DNA of 5,177 bases, taken from NCBI GenBank assembly GCA_025351205.1, contig JANXWI010000321.1:1-5177 (forward strand), written 5' to 3'. Shown piece by piece: positions 1-5,071 of the stretch (position 1 is its first letter; each line of letters starts with the position of its first letter). The stretch comes from Deinococcus sp. Its GTDB lineage: Bacteria > Deinococcota > Deinococci > Deinococcales > Deinococcaceae. A model generated the notes under the pieces. It had not been told where the DNA came from, made no database searches, and worked only from the letters and a program-made list of their open reading frames with translations. The position numbers and the translations under genes were made by a program.

Positions 1-26
1 AGCTGACCCTGGTGCGGCCCAAGTAA
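1..26 (+). CDS. C-terminal end of an upstream gene (partial)
   Basis: The window opens inside a reading frame whose last codons (from base 3) read L-T-L-V-R-P-K and stop at TAA 24-26. Only seven codons are visible, so the product cannot be named. The reason to take it as a real gene end is position: the stop lies 17 bases before a strong + strand intrinsic terminator, as expected for the last gene of a transcription unit. It could instead be noncoding sequence that happens to contain a stop. Confidence 0.45.
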
Positions 27-43
27 ACCCGACAGTTTGAACG

Positions 44-86
44 CAGGCGGCGGCCCTTCCAGGTGAGGGGCCGCCGCCTGTTTTCT
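44..86 (+). terminator. Strong rho-independent terminator
   Basis: Bases 44-56 pair perfectly with 68-80 (13 bp, almost all G-C). The helix can extend inward by a G-U, an A-T and a G-C pair to leave a 5-base loop at 60-64. It is followed at once by TTTTCT (81-86). This is a textbook intrinsic terminator for + strand transcription. It ends the upstream transcript and insulates the SPFH operon from it. Confidence 0.9.
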
Positions 87-139
87 GACGGGTATTTGAC
101 CTCCTGGTGAGCCAATTGTCGGCAGTGTGGGCCAAGTCG

Positions 140-170
140 CCCCTCACCCAGAGGTAGAGGGGAAAGTTTT
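140..170 (+). terminator. Weak terminator-like hairpin
   Basis: CCCCTC (140-145) pairs with GAGGGG (157-162). The helix continues inward with ACC (146-148) against GGT (153-155) past a one-base bulge, closing a CAGA loop. AAAG and then TTTT (167-170) follow. The U-tract is displaced by four bases from the stem, so termination would be weak. It may be a backup to the strong terminator just upstream, or a relic of a CCCTC-type intergenic repeat like the one at the right edge of the window. Confidence 0.4.
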
Positions 171-200
171 CCTGTCAGATCGGTGGACGTAGAGTCAGGC

Positions 201-240
201 AAAAGCGCAGGGCTGTCATTCAGACGGACAGCCCTGCGCT
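201..240 (-). terminator. Strong hairpin with U-tract on the minus strand
   Basis: Bases 204-217 are perfectly complementary to 227-240: 14 bp, GC-rich, with a 9-base loop. On the + strand nothing T-rich follows (CAGCCCGG). On the + strand AAAA (201-204) precedes the stem, so the minus-strand transcript would read stem then UUUU: a good intrinsic terminator for transcription running leftward. No minus-strand gene is seen to its right before the + strand SPFH gene at 375, so its purpose is unexplained. A weaker 7-bp inverted repeat (182-188 with 261-267) encloses it. Confidence 0.7.
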
Positions 241-284
241 CAGCCCGGCCATATGAACCGGTCCACCTTCAGAAATAGGCGCAT

Positions 285-296
285 ACTGTATACAGT
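285..296. promoter_or_regulatory. Perfect 12-bp palindrome, candidate operator
   Basis: ACTGTATACAGT is a perfect palindrome 79 bases before the SPFH start codon, in a locally AT-rich patch. It contains TATACA (289-294) and TACTGT (284-289), either of which could serve as a -10 element. No good -35 stands at 16-18 bp; the best is TTCAGA (268-273), only 15 bp from TATACA. The likely reading is an operator overlapping the promoter of the SPFH-NfeD operon. The cognate regulator is unknown. The half-site CTGTA resembles LexA half-sites, but the spacing is far too short for a LexA box. Confidence 0.45.
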
Positions 297-305
297 TCCA
301 TTCAA

Positions 306-359
306 CCTGAACGCGGACCATCTCCCAGCGCTTGCAGGGACCGCTTCACCACGTTCAGG
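306..359 (+). promoter_or_regulatory. Predicted folded leader before the SPFH gene
   Basis: CCTGAACG (306-313) is perfectly complementary to CGTTCAGG (352-359). Inside, CGG (314-316) can pair with CCG (341-343), and TCCC (323-326) with GGGA (337-340). The right arm of the outer helix ends six bases before the ribosome binding site, so folding could affect translation. The structure is read by eye and its stability was not computed. It matches no riboswitch class I know and is too short for most of them. Confidence 0.35.
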
Positions 360-364
360 ACACC

Positions 365-370
365 AGAGGT
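365..370 (+). promoter_or_regulatory. Ribosome binding site of the SPFH gene
   Basis: AGAGGT, a five-base match to the Shine-Dalgarno core, ends four bases before the ATG at 375. It supports this start over any internal methionine, since the transmembrane segment begins right after it. Confidence 0.65.
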
Positions 371-374
371 CAAC

Positions 375-1292
375 ATGGGGTTTGCAATTTCAGGCGGGGT
401 GCTGCTGCTGCTGGTGATCGTCACGCTAGCCGCCGGGATCAAGAGTGTGCCGCAGGGCTTCGAGTGGACCCAGGAGCGCTTCGGCAAGTATCAGCGCACG
501 CTCAAGCCGGGCCTGAACCTGATCCTGCCGTACATCGACCGCATCGGGCGGCGCGTGAACATCATGGAGCAGGTGCTCGACGTCCAGTCGCAGGAGATCA
601 TCACCAAGGATAACGCCCAGGTGACGGTGGACGGCGTGATGTTCTACCAGATTCTCGACGCCGCCAAGGCCAGCTACGAGGTCGGCAACCTGAACCAGGC
701 GATGCTCAACCTGACCATGACCAACATTCGCACCGTGATGGGCAGCATGGACCTCGACGAACTGCTGTCCCAGCGCGACTCGATCAACACCCGGCTGCTG
801 CGCGTGGTGGACGAGGCCACCGAGCCGTGGGGAGTCAAAATTACGCGTATCGAGATTAAGGATATAAAACCACCCGCCGACCTCGTGGCCAGCATGGGAC
901 GGCAGATGAAGGCCGAGCGCGACAAGCGAGCCGTGATTCTGGAGGCCGAGGGGCTGCGGCAGGCCGCCATCCTGCGGGCCGAGGGCCAGAAACAGGCCGA
1001 GATTCTGAGCGCCGAAGGCTCGCGGCAGGCGGCGTTCCTGTCATCCGAGGCGCGTGAGCGGCAGGCGCAGGCCGAGGCCGAGGCCACCCGGATGGTCAGC
1101 GTGGCCATCGGTGAGGGCAGCGTACAGGCCATCAACTACTTCGTGGCGCAGAAGTACATCGAGGCGCTGGGCCTGCTGGCAGCCAGCCCGAACCAGAAGA
1201 CCCTGATCCTGCCGCTGGAATCGGTGGGCGTGCTGGGCAGCATCCAGGGCATCGCCGAGATCGCCGGGGCCGCGTTCGGCAAGAAAACCTGA
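375..1292 (+). CDS. qmcA: QmcA-type SPFH/prohibitin-like membrane protein
   Basis: 305 residues, the same length as E. coli QmcA as I recall it and alike over the whole chain. Residues 5-22 form one hydrophobic membrane anchor. The SPFH (Band 7) domain runs from about 24 to 180, starting with the family motif V-P-Q-G-F-E-W-T-x-E-R-F-G-K-Y and including a block like NLTMTNIRTVMGSMDLDELL (112-131) and a conserved KITRIEIKDIKPP stretch (155-167). From 188 to about 238 come hendecad coiled-coil repeats of the form ILxAEGxRQAA (188-198, 199-209, 210-220), then ARERQAQAEAEA. The C-terminal part contains NYFVAQKYIEAL (254-265) and an LPLESVGVLGSI segment. SPFH proteins oligomerise into large membrane-bound assemblies; E. 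coli QmcA was found as a multicopy suppressor of an ftsH/htpX defect, pointing to membrane-protein quality control. The gene overlaps its NfeD partner by one base, the usual SPFH-NfeD pairing. Its role in this organism is inferred from the family. A 37-base AT-rich codon patch lies at 834-870. Confidence 0.95.
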   Translation: MGFAISGGVLLLLVIVTLAAGIKSVPQGFEWTQERFGKYQRTLKPGLNLILPYIDRIGRRVNIMEQVLDVQSQEIITKDNAQVTVDGVMFYQILDAAKASYEVGNLNQAMLNLTMTNIRTVMGSMDLDELLSQRDSINTRLLRVVDEATEPWGVKITRIEIKDIKPPADLVASMGRQMKAERDKRAVILEAEGLRQAAILRAEGQKQAEILSAEGSRQAAFLSSEARERQAQAEAEATRMVSVAIGEGSVQAINYFVAQKYIEALGLLAASPNQKTLILPLESVGVLGSIQGIAEIAGAAFGKKT

Positions 1293-1768
1293 TGACGGTG
1301 CTGATGTTGGCCGGACAAATCGACTGGCCCAGCCTGAGCCGTATCGCCCCCTGGCACTGGTGGGTGCTGGGGGCGCTGCTGCTGATTCTGGAGGTGGTGG
1401 CCCCCGGCATCTTCTTCGTCTGGCTGGCGCTGGCCGCACTGGTGCTGGGCCTGCTGACCCTGCTGCTGCCGCTGGGGGTGGGGGTGCAGCTGGTGCTGTA
1501 CGCCGCCCTGTGCGTCGCCAGCATCTTTCTGGGCCGCCGCCTGCTGGCGCGTCTGCCACACAGCCCCGAGGCCGACACGCTCAACCAGGGCGGGCAGCGG
1601 CTGATCGGGCGCAGCGTGGTGCTGACCGAGGCGATAGTCAACGGGCATGGCCGGGCAAGAGTCGGAGACGGCACCTGGGCCGTACGTGGCCCCGACGTTC
1701 CGGCAGGAACGCCTATGGTGATCGTCTCGGCGGAGGGCACCACCCTGGGCGTGGCGCTGGCGGACTGA
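1292..1768 (+). CDS. Short NfeD-family membrane protein
   Basis: 158 residues. Three closely packed hydrophobic segments lie at about 23-37, 40-59 and 64-81, with the NfeD-like motif ILEVVAPGIFFVWLALAAL (32-50). A positive patch (RRLLAR) follows, then a soluble OB-fold domain at about 98-156 with the family pattern LIGRSVVLTEAIVNGHGRA, a VGDGTW turn, GPD and EGTTLGV. This is the short NfeD type, without the N-terminal ClpP-like protease domain of long NfeD, so no peptidase activity is expected. Short NfeD proteins are encoded beside SPFH proteins and are thought to partner them in the membrane. The ATG overlaps the TGA of the upstream gene (TGATG), and no Shine-Dalgarno sequence precedes it, so translation is probably coupled by reinitiation. 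A second ATG four codons later is possible. The gene ends 27 bases from the convergent TetR gene, with no clear terminator between. Confidence 0.92.
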   Translation: MTVLMLAGQIDWPSLSRIAPWHWWVLGALLLILEVVAPGIFFVWLALAALVLGLLTLLLPLGVGVQLVLYAALCVASIFLGRRLLARLPHSPEADTLNQGGQRLIGRSVVLTEAIVNGHGRARVGDGTWAVRGPDVPAGTPMVIVSAEGTTLGVALAD

Positions 1769-1795
1769 TTGCTGGTATGGACGGCCAGGCTCCGC

Positions 1796-2404
1796 TCAGG
1801 TCACGGAGACCTTCAGGACGGGTTCGGCCCTTGCCAGTTCGGCCATGCCGCCGCGCGTGAAGAGGTCGAGCGTCTCGGCCAGCAGGTGCGCGTCCGGCAG
1901 ACGCTGCTGCACCGCGAAGAAGGCCAGGCTGCCGAGCAGCTGCGTGACCACGCTCATCTGGTAGGGACGCCGCCCGGCGCCCGGAAACTGGAGGTCCAGC
2001 CGCCGCTCCAGTTCGGTCAGGAAGGCGTTGCGGCGCGCCTGAAAGACGGGGCCACCGCCGCTGTAGAGCAGCAGCAGCGTGCCAGGCTGGCCCAGCAGCA
2101 CCGTGAACAGCCGGGCGTAGAAACCGGGCGCGGGCCGGGTATCGGCGCTGGAGCGGGCCGGAATCACCGCTTCCAGATGCTGCCACAGCAGCCCCAGATG
2201 CTCCTCCAGCAGCGCCCCCAGCACGGCTTCGGTGCAGGCGAAATAGCTGTACACGGCGGGGCGCGAGATGCCCAGCACCCGCGCGATGTCGGCCATGCTG
2301 ACCGCCTCGAAGCCCTGCGCGGTAAACAGGTCGGCGGCGACGCCGAGAATCTGCCGTCTGCGGGCCGCCGCTGCGAGACGTTTGCTGTGCTGGGGAGCGA
2401 CCAT
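1796..2404 (-). CDS. TetR-family transcriptional regulator
   Basis: 202 residues, typical TetR length. The N-terminal DNA-binding domain covers about residues 14-62: RRRQILGVAADLFTAQGF (helix 1), then SMADIARVLGISRPAVYSYF, a clear TetR helix-turn-helix with the recognition helix at about 47-54. After it, ACTEAVLGALL replaces the usual PSKEALL-like start of helix 4, so the common lysine is a threonine here. The rest (about 70-202) is the divergent, mostly helical ligand-binding and dimerisation domain; no ligand can be guessed. The ATG at 2404 is the only good start: an in-frame TAG lies four codons upstream. There is no convincing Shine-Dalgarno sequence, but TAGGCT ends six bases before the ATG, suggesting a leaderless mRNA. 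The gene is divergent from the YhgE/Pip gene across 122 bp containing a perfect dyad, so it very likely represses that gene and itself. The pairing resembles B. subtilis yhgD-yhgE. A long ORF on the opposite strand of this gene is an artefact of high GC. Confidence 0.92.
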   Translation of the reverse strand: MVAPQHSKRLAAAARRRQILGVAADLFTAQGFEAVSMADIARVLGISRPAVYSYFACTEAVLGALLEEHLGLLWQHLEAVIPARSSADTRPAPGFYARLFTVLLGQPGTLLLLYSGGGPVFQARRNAFLTELERRLDLQFPGAGRRPYQMSVVTQLLGSLAFFAVQQRLPDAHLLAETLDLFTRGGMAELARAEPVLKVSVT

Positions 2405-2410
2405 GCGCCC

Positions 2411-2439
2411 AGCCTAGCATCTTGGCGACAGGGTGTCAC
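2411..2439 (-). promoter_or_regulatory. Promoter of the TetR gene, probably leaderless
   Basis: Read on the minus strand: GTGACA (2439-2434, five of six to TTGACA), a 17-base spacer, TAGGCT (2416-2411, the TANNNT form), six bases, then the ATG at 2404. This spacing would start the transcript at or next to the A of the ATG. Leaderless mRNAs with TANNNT just upstream of the start codon are well described in Deinococcus. The -35 element lies beside the inverted repeat at 2441-2468, so a bound repressor would block it. Confidence 0.6.
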
Positions 2440-2484
2440 CTGACAGTCTGACACTTGACAGACTGTCATCAACAGGACCACACT
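2440..2484 (+). promoter_or_regulatory. Candidate promoter(s) of the YhgE/Pip gene
   Basis: Two overlapping possibilities are visible. TTGACA (2455-2460) is a perfect -35, but its best -10 is poor: CACACT (2479-2484) after 18 bases. Alternatively CTGACA (2440-2445, five of six) is followed after 18 bases by TGTCAT (2464-2469, four of six). Either way the polymerase site covers the inverted repeat, so repressor binding would exclude it. Which is used cannot be settled by eye. Confidence 0.45.
2441..2468. promoter_or_regulatory. Perfect inverted repeat, likely TetR operator
   Basis: TGACAGTCTG (2441-2450) and CAGACTGTCA (2459-2468) are exact reverse complements separated by eight bases (ACACTTGA). 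The 28-bp dyad sits between divergent TetR and YhgE/Pip genes and overlaps or abuts -35-like elements for both directions. A further TGTCA-CC-TGACA dyad (2434-2445) overlaps its left arm, so two dimers might bind side by side. Length and placement fit a TetR-family operator; the identity of the bound protein is inferred from adjacency. Confidence 0.72.
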
Positions 2485-2517
2485 GGAACTCAGGTCAGTT
2501 TCTCTTCAGACCGCCAC

Positions 2518-2521
2518 GAGG
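2518..2521 (+). promoter_or_regulatory. Ribosome binding site of the YhgE/Pip gene
   Basis: GAGG ends five bases before the ATG at 2527. It is short, but it decides the start: the frame is open back to a TTG at 2455, but that TTG lies inside the operator and -35 region and has no Shine-Dalgarno sequence. Confidence 0.5.
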
Positions 2522-2526
2522 CCTTC

Positions 2527-5013
2527 ATGACCCAGCCAGATTCAGAACCACCAGCGTTCGACACCGCACTCACCGCCCCGCCCGAACGGCCCGCACGCTC
2601 AGGGCTGCTGCACGATCTGCGGCGGCTGACCCCCGGTGAGCGCGGCCTGTGGCGTCTGCCGCTGATGTGGGCCGCCGCGCTGGCCATTCTGTTCATTCCG
2701 GTGATCTATGTGGCGGTGTACCTGGGCAGCGTCTGGAACCCCTACGGCCAGCTGAACAGGTTGCCCGTGGCGCTGGTGGTGCTGGACACGGGCACGGTCT
2801 ACCGGGGCAAAAGCTACAACCTGGGAAATGATCTGGTCCGGAAGTTTCACGAAAATCCGCCCGTGCGCTTTGTGCGCTACGGCAGCGAGGCGCAGGCCCA
2901 GCGGGCGGTGCGCCGGGGCGAGGTGTATTTTTCCCTGACCCTGCCCGCCGATTTCAGCCGCCGCGCGGTGGCCGGAAGCAGTGCAGAACACGGACTGATC
3001 CGGCTGTACAGCGCCGAGGGCACCAGTTATTTTGCCAGCCGGGTGGGCGTGAGCGTGGCCGGGTCGCTGGCCAGCAGCCTCAATGCCCGGCTCGGCAGCA
3101 CCCGATGGGACACGGTCCAGGCGTCTCTGACACGGGTTCAGCAGGGCTTTGCAGACCTGCGTACCGGAACCGCGAAGCTCAGAGACGGGGCCACCGCGCT
3201 CGCTGCGGGCACGGGCAGGCTGAACACCGGAGCGGCCACCCTGGCGAGCGGGGCGCAGACGGCGGCCACCGGCAGCGGGCAGCTCCAGCAGGGCGCGCAG
3301 GACCTGTCGGGTGGGGTGATGCGCCTGACCGGCGGCGTAACCCGGCTGTCGGGCGGCGTTCGTCAGCTGAGCGCCCAGGCCCCGGATCGGGCACAGCTTC
3401 AACCGCTGCTGAGCGGCGCGGCAGCGCTGGCAAAAGGCAGCGCCGGGCTGGCCTCCGGCCTCGGTCAGCTCGCGGCGGGAACCAGCGACCTGTCTGCCGG
3501 AACCCAGACCCTGAGTGCCGGAACCGTGCGGGCACGGCAGGGGGCCGCGCAGCTCTCCGAACAGCTCCCGGCCCTGGCCTCCGGTCTGGTCCAGGCGCAG
3601 TCCGCAGCGCAGACCCTGGCGACGGGGGCGAACACTCTGAACCTGAGCGCGGAGCAGCTGAGTGCCGGGCTTGGGCAGCTGAGCGGTGGAGCCGGTCTGC
3701 CGGGAATCGACGCAGCCAATAGCCCATCTGGCGACAGCGCCGCTGCTCCGGGCCTGTCTGCCGCGCAGGTCTCGGCGCTCCAGGGGCGGACCGGGCCGCT
3801 CAGGTCGGGGGCCGAGGGGCTGGTCAGCGGCGCGGCACGGCTACAGAGTGGCGCACAGGCGCTGGCCCGGAGCCTCGGGGCGGCCCAGGCTGGCGCGCAG
3901 CGGGCGGCCAGCGGGGCGGCGCAGCTTGCCAGTGCTGCGGATCAGCTTCAGGCAGGCAGCGCCAACCTTCAGAACGGGGCCGAGGCCCTGGCCGTGAACA
4001 CGGCAAAAGCCAGTGCGGCGGCAGGCAGGCTGAGCCGGGGGGCCAGCGACCTGAACGGCGGCCTGAACACGCTGGTGGACGGAACCCTGAAGGTCAAGGC
4101 GGCGCTGGGCACCGTTACGGCCAGGCTGCCCGCCCAGGCCGACCTGAACACCCTGAACAGCGGCGCAGACACCCTGGCCCGCAGGAGCGCCGACCTGGCA
4201 GCAGGCGTGAAGCGCTTGCAGACCGGGGCCGCCCAGCTCGCTGCTGGCTCAGCCGACGCCGACACCGGGGCCATCCAGCTGCAAACTGGGTTGAACACCC
4301 TGTACAGCCGGATTCCGGCCAGTGTGGAGCAGCTCGGCGGTGACCCGGACGGCCTCTCGGCCAGCGTCCAGGTGTATGCCCAGAGCACCGCGAGGGTGCA
4401 GAACAACGGCGCGGCCTTCGCGCCCTATTTCATCGCACTGAGCCTGTGGGTGGGCTGCACCCTGACCACCTTCATCTTCCCGTACCTGCTGATCGCCGAG
4501 AGTGCCCGCGCAACCGGGCAGCTGGCCCGCGTGCTCCGCAAGTTCGCCGTGCCTTCCGTGTACGTGGTGGCCCAGGCGCTGATCGTGGTGCTGGGCGTTC
4601 ACCTGCTGGGCGTGGAGTTTCTGCACCCGGGGCTGGTGTTGTTCACGGCGGTGGCCGCCAGCCTGACCTTCATGCTGCTGGTGCTGGCGCTCAACCTGTT
4701 GCTGGGCGCGGCGGGCCGCCTGCTGGCGCTGGTGCTGCTGGTGATCCAGCTCGCGGCCAGCGGCGGCAGCTACCCGGTGGAACTGTCCAGCCCGTTCTTC
4801 CGGTGGCTGCACGCCTACATTCCGGTGACCGACGCCGTGAACGCCATGCGCTCGGCCATGTTCGGTTCCTACGAGGGACAGTACGGCGCGTTCATGCTGC
4901 GAATGGGCCTGGTGGCGCTGCTCAGCCTGCTGGTGGCGCTGCTCAGCACCCGGCGCTGGCAATACACCCCGGACGAACGCTTCCGCTCACCGCTGGTACT
5001 GGACGTGGGCTGA
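2527..5013 (+). CDS. YhgE/Pip-type membrane protein with heptad stalk
   Basis: 828 residues counted from the ATG at 2527. After a proline-rich cytoplasmic tail comes one membrane segment (about 44-66) and the YhgE/Pip N-terminal signature, a W-N-P-Y-G turn followed by LPVALVVLDTG. An extracytoplasmic region of about 130 residues precedes a long stalk (about 208-595) built of xxxLxxG heptads, including ten in a row at 208-277. The C-terminal part has about five membrane segments (634-656, 674-694, 702-726, 731-745, 788-806) with the family signature ASGGSYPVELSSPFF then AYIPVTDAVNAMRSAMFG (744-780). The fold is ABC-2-like, but no ATPase is encoded nearby. Relatives include Lactococcus Pip and B. 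subtilis YueB, which serve as phage receptors, and EsaA of type VII secretion; the cellular role of plain YhgE is unsettled. Here no type VII genes are visible, so an envelope or export role is only an inference. The gene is probably controlled by the divergent TetR protein. Confidence 0.93.
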   Translation: MTQPDSEPPAFDTALTAPPERPARSGLLHDLRRLTPGERGLWRLPLMWAAALAILFIPVIYVAVYLGSVWNPYGQLNRLPVALVVLDTGTVYRGKSYNLGNDLVRKFHENPPVRFVRYGSEAQAQRAVRRGEVYFSLTLPADFSRRAVAGSSAEHGLIRLYSAEGTSYFASRVGVSVAGSLASSLNARLGSTRWDTVQASLTRVQQGFADLRTGTAKLRDGATALAAGTGRLNTGAATLASGAQTAATGSGQLQQGAQDLSGGVMRLTGGVTRLSGGVRQLSAQAPDRAQLQPLLSGAAALAKGSAGLASGLGQLAAGTSDLSAGTQTLSAGTVRARQGAAQLSEQLPALASGLVQAQSAAQTLATGANTLNLSAEQLSAGLGQLSGGAGLPGIDAANSPSGDSAAAPGLSAAQVSALQGRTGPLRSGAEGLVSGAARLQSGAQALARSLGAAQAGAQRAASGAAQLASAADQLQAGSANLQNGAEALAVNTAKASAAAGRLSRGASDLNGGLNTLVDGTLKVKAALGTVTARLPAQADLNTLNSGADTLARRSADLAAGVKRLQTGAAQLAAGSADADTGAIQLQTGLNTLYSRIPASVEQLGGDPDGLSASVQVYAQSTARVQNNGAAFAPYFIALSLWVGCTLTTFIFPYLLIAESARATGQLARVLRKFAVPSVYVVAQALIVVLGVHLLGVEFLHPGLVLFTAVAASLTFMLLVLALNLLLGAAGRLLALVLLVIQLAASGGSYPVELSSPFFRWLHAYIPVTDAVNAMRSAMFGSYEGQYGAFMLRMGLVALLSLLVALLSTRRWQYTPDERFRSPLVLDVG
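3148..4311 (+). repeat. Region encoding xxxLxxG heptad repeats
   Basis: Codons 208-595 of the YhgE/Pip gene encode heptads ending in glycine with leucine at the fourth position, for example TAKLRDG, ATALAAG, TGRLNTG, AATLASG. Codons 208-277 hold ten consecutive units. Longer breaks occur at about 285-297, 389-420 (rich in P, G, S and A, probably a flexible hinge) and 534-546. The DNA units are 21 bases long but diverged, so this is an old protein repeat rather than a recent satellite. The pattern matches the heptad repeat known from YhgE/Pip proteins. Confidence 0.88.
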
Positions 5014-5030
5014 GTTTGGAGCAGAACACG

Positions 5031-5060
5031 GGTCAGAAAGTGTATCCGTCTGTTCTGACC
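5031..5060. promoter_or_regulatory. Inverted repeat downstream of the YhgE/Pip gene
   Basis: GGTCAGAA (5031-5038) and TTCTGACC (5053-5060) are perfect reverse complements with a 14-base spacer. CAGAAC (5022-5027) can pair alternatively with GTTCTG (5052-5057). There is no T-tract after it (GAGAGGAG follows), so it is not a standard terminator. It may be an operator for a gene starting just after it, or a hairpin protecting the 3' end of the YhgE/Pip mRNA. Confidence 0.4.
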
Positions 5061-5071
5061 GAGAGGAGCGC

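Noticed and set aside
204..240. Terminator acting on the + strand before the SPFH gene (attenuator)
   Set aside because: No T-tract follows the stem on the + strand; the run of A lies on the other side, so it fits only minus-strand termination.
285..296. LexA (SOS) box at the palindrome
   Set aside because: The CTGTA/TACAG half-sites touch, whereas a LexA box has a longer spacer, so only the half-sites are alike.
674..1135. Minus-strand open frame inside the SPFH gene
   Set aside because: It is a mirror of the SPFH codon pattern with no recognisable domain, and it is fully covered by a strongly supported gene.
1769..2443. Long + strand open frame opposite the TetR gene
   Set aside because: It lies fully antisense to a gene with a clear TetR helix-turn-helix, has a Q/R/H-rich composition typical of antisense frames in GC-rich DNA, and shows no domain or ribosome binding site.
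2441..2468. Radiation-desiccation response motif of Deinococcus
   Set aside because: The dyad arms and spacing differ from the known 17-bp motif (TTATGTCATTGACATAA-like); only the TGTCA/TGACA core is shared, which is common in many operators.
2455..2526. TTG at 2455 as the start of the YhgE/Pip protein (24 extra residues)
   Set aside because: The TTG is part of the -35 and operator dyad, has no Shine-Dalgarno sequence, and the extra residues do not look like the family. ATG 2527 has GAGG at good spacing.
3179..3727. Open frames in other registers across the heptad region, both strands
   Set aside because: Repetitive GC-rich coding sequence keeps alternative frames open; their products are low-complexity and lack start signals.
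4249..4962. Minus-strand open frame of 237 codons under the YhgE/Pip C-terminus
   Set aside because: Its product is rich in H, Q and R, as expected from the reverse complement of hydrophobic leucine and valine codons; there is no domain.
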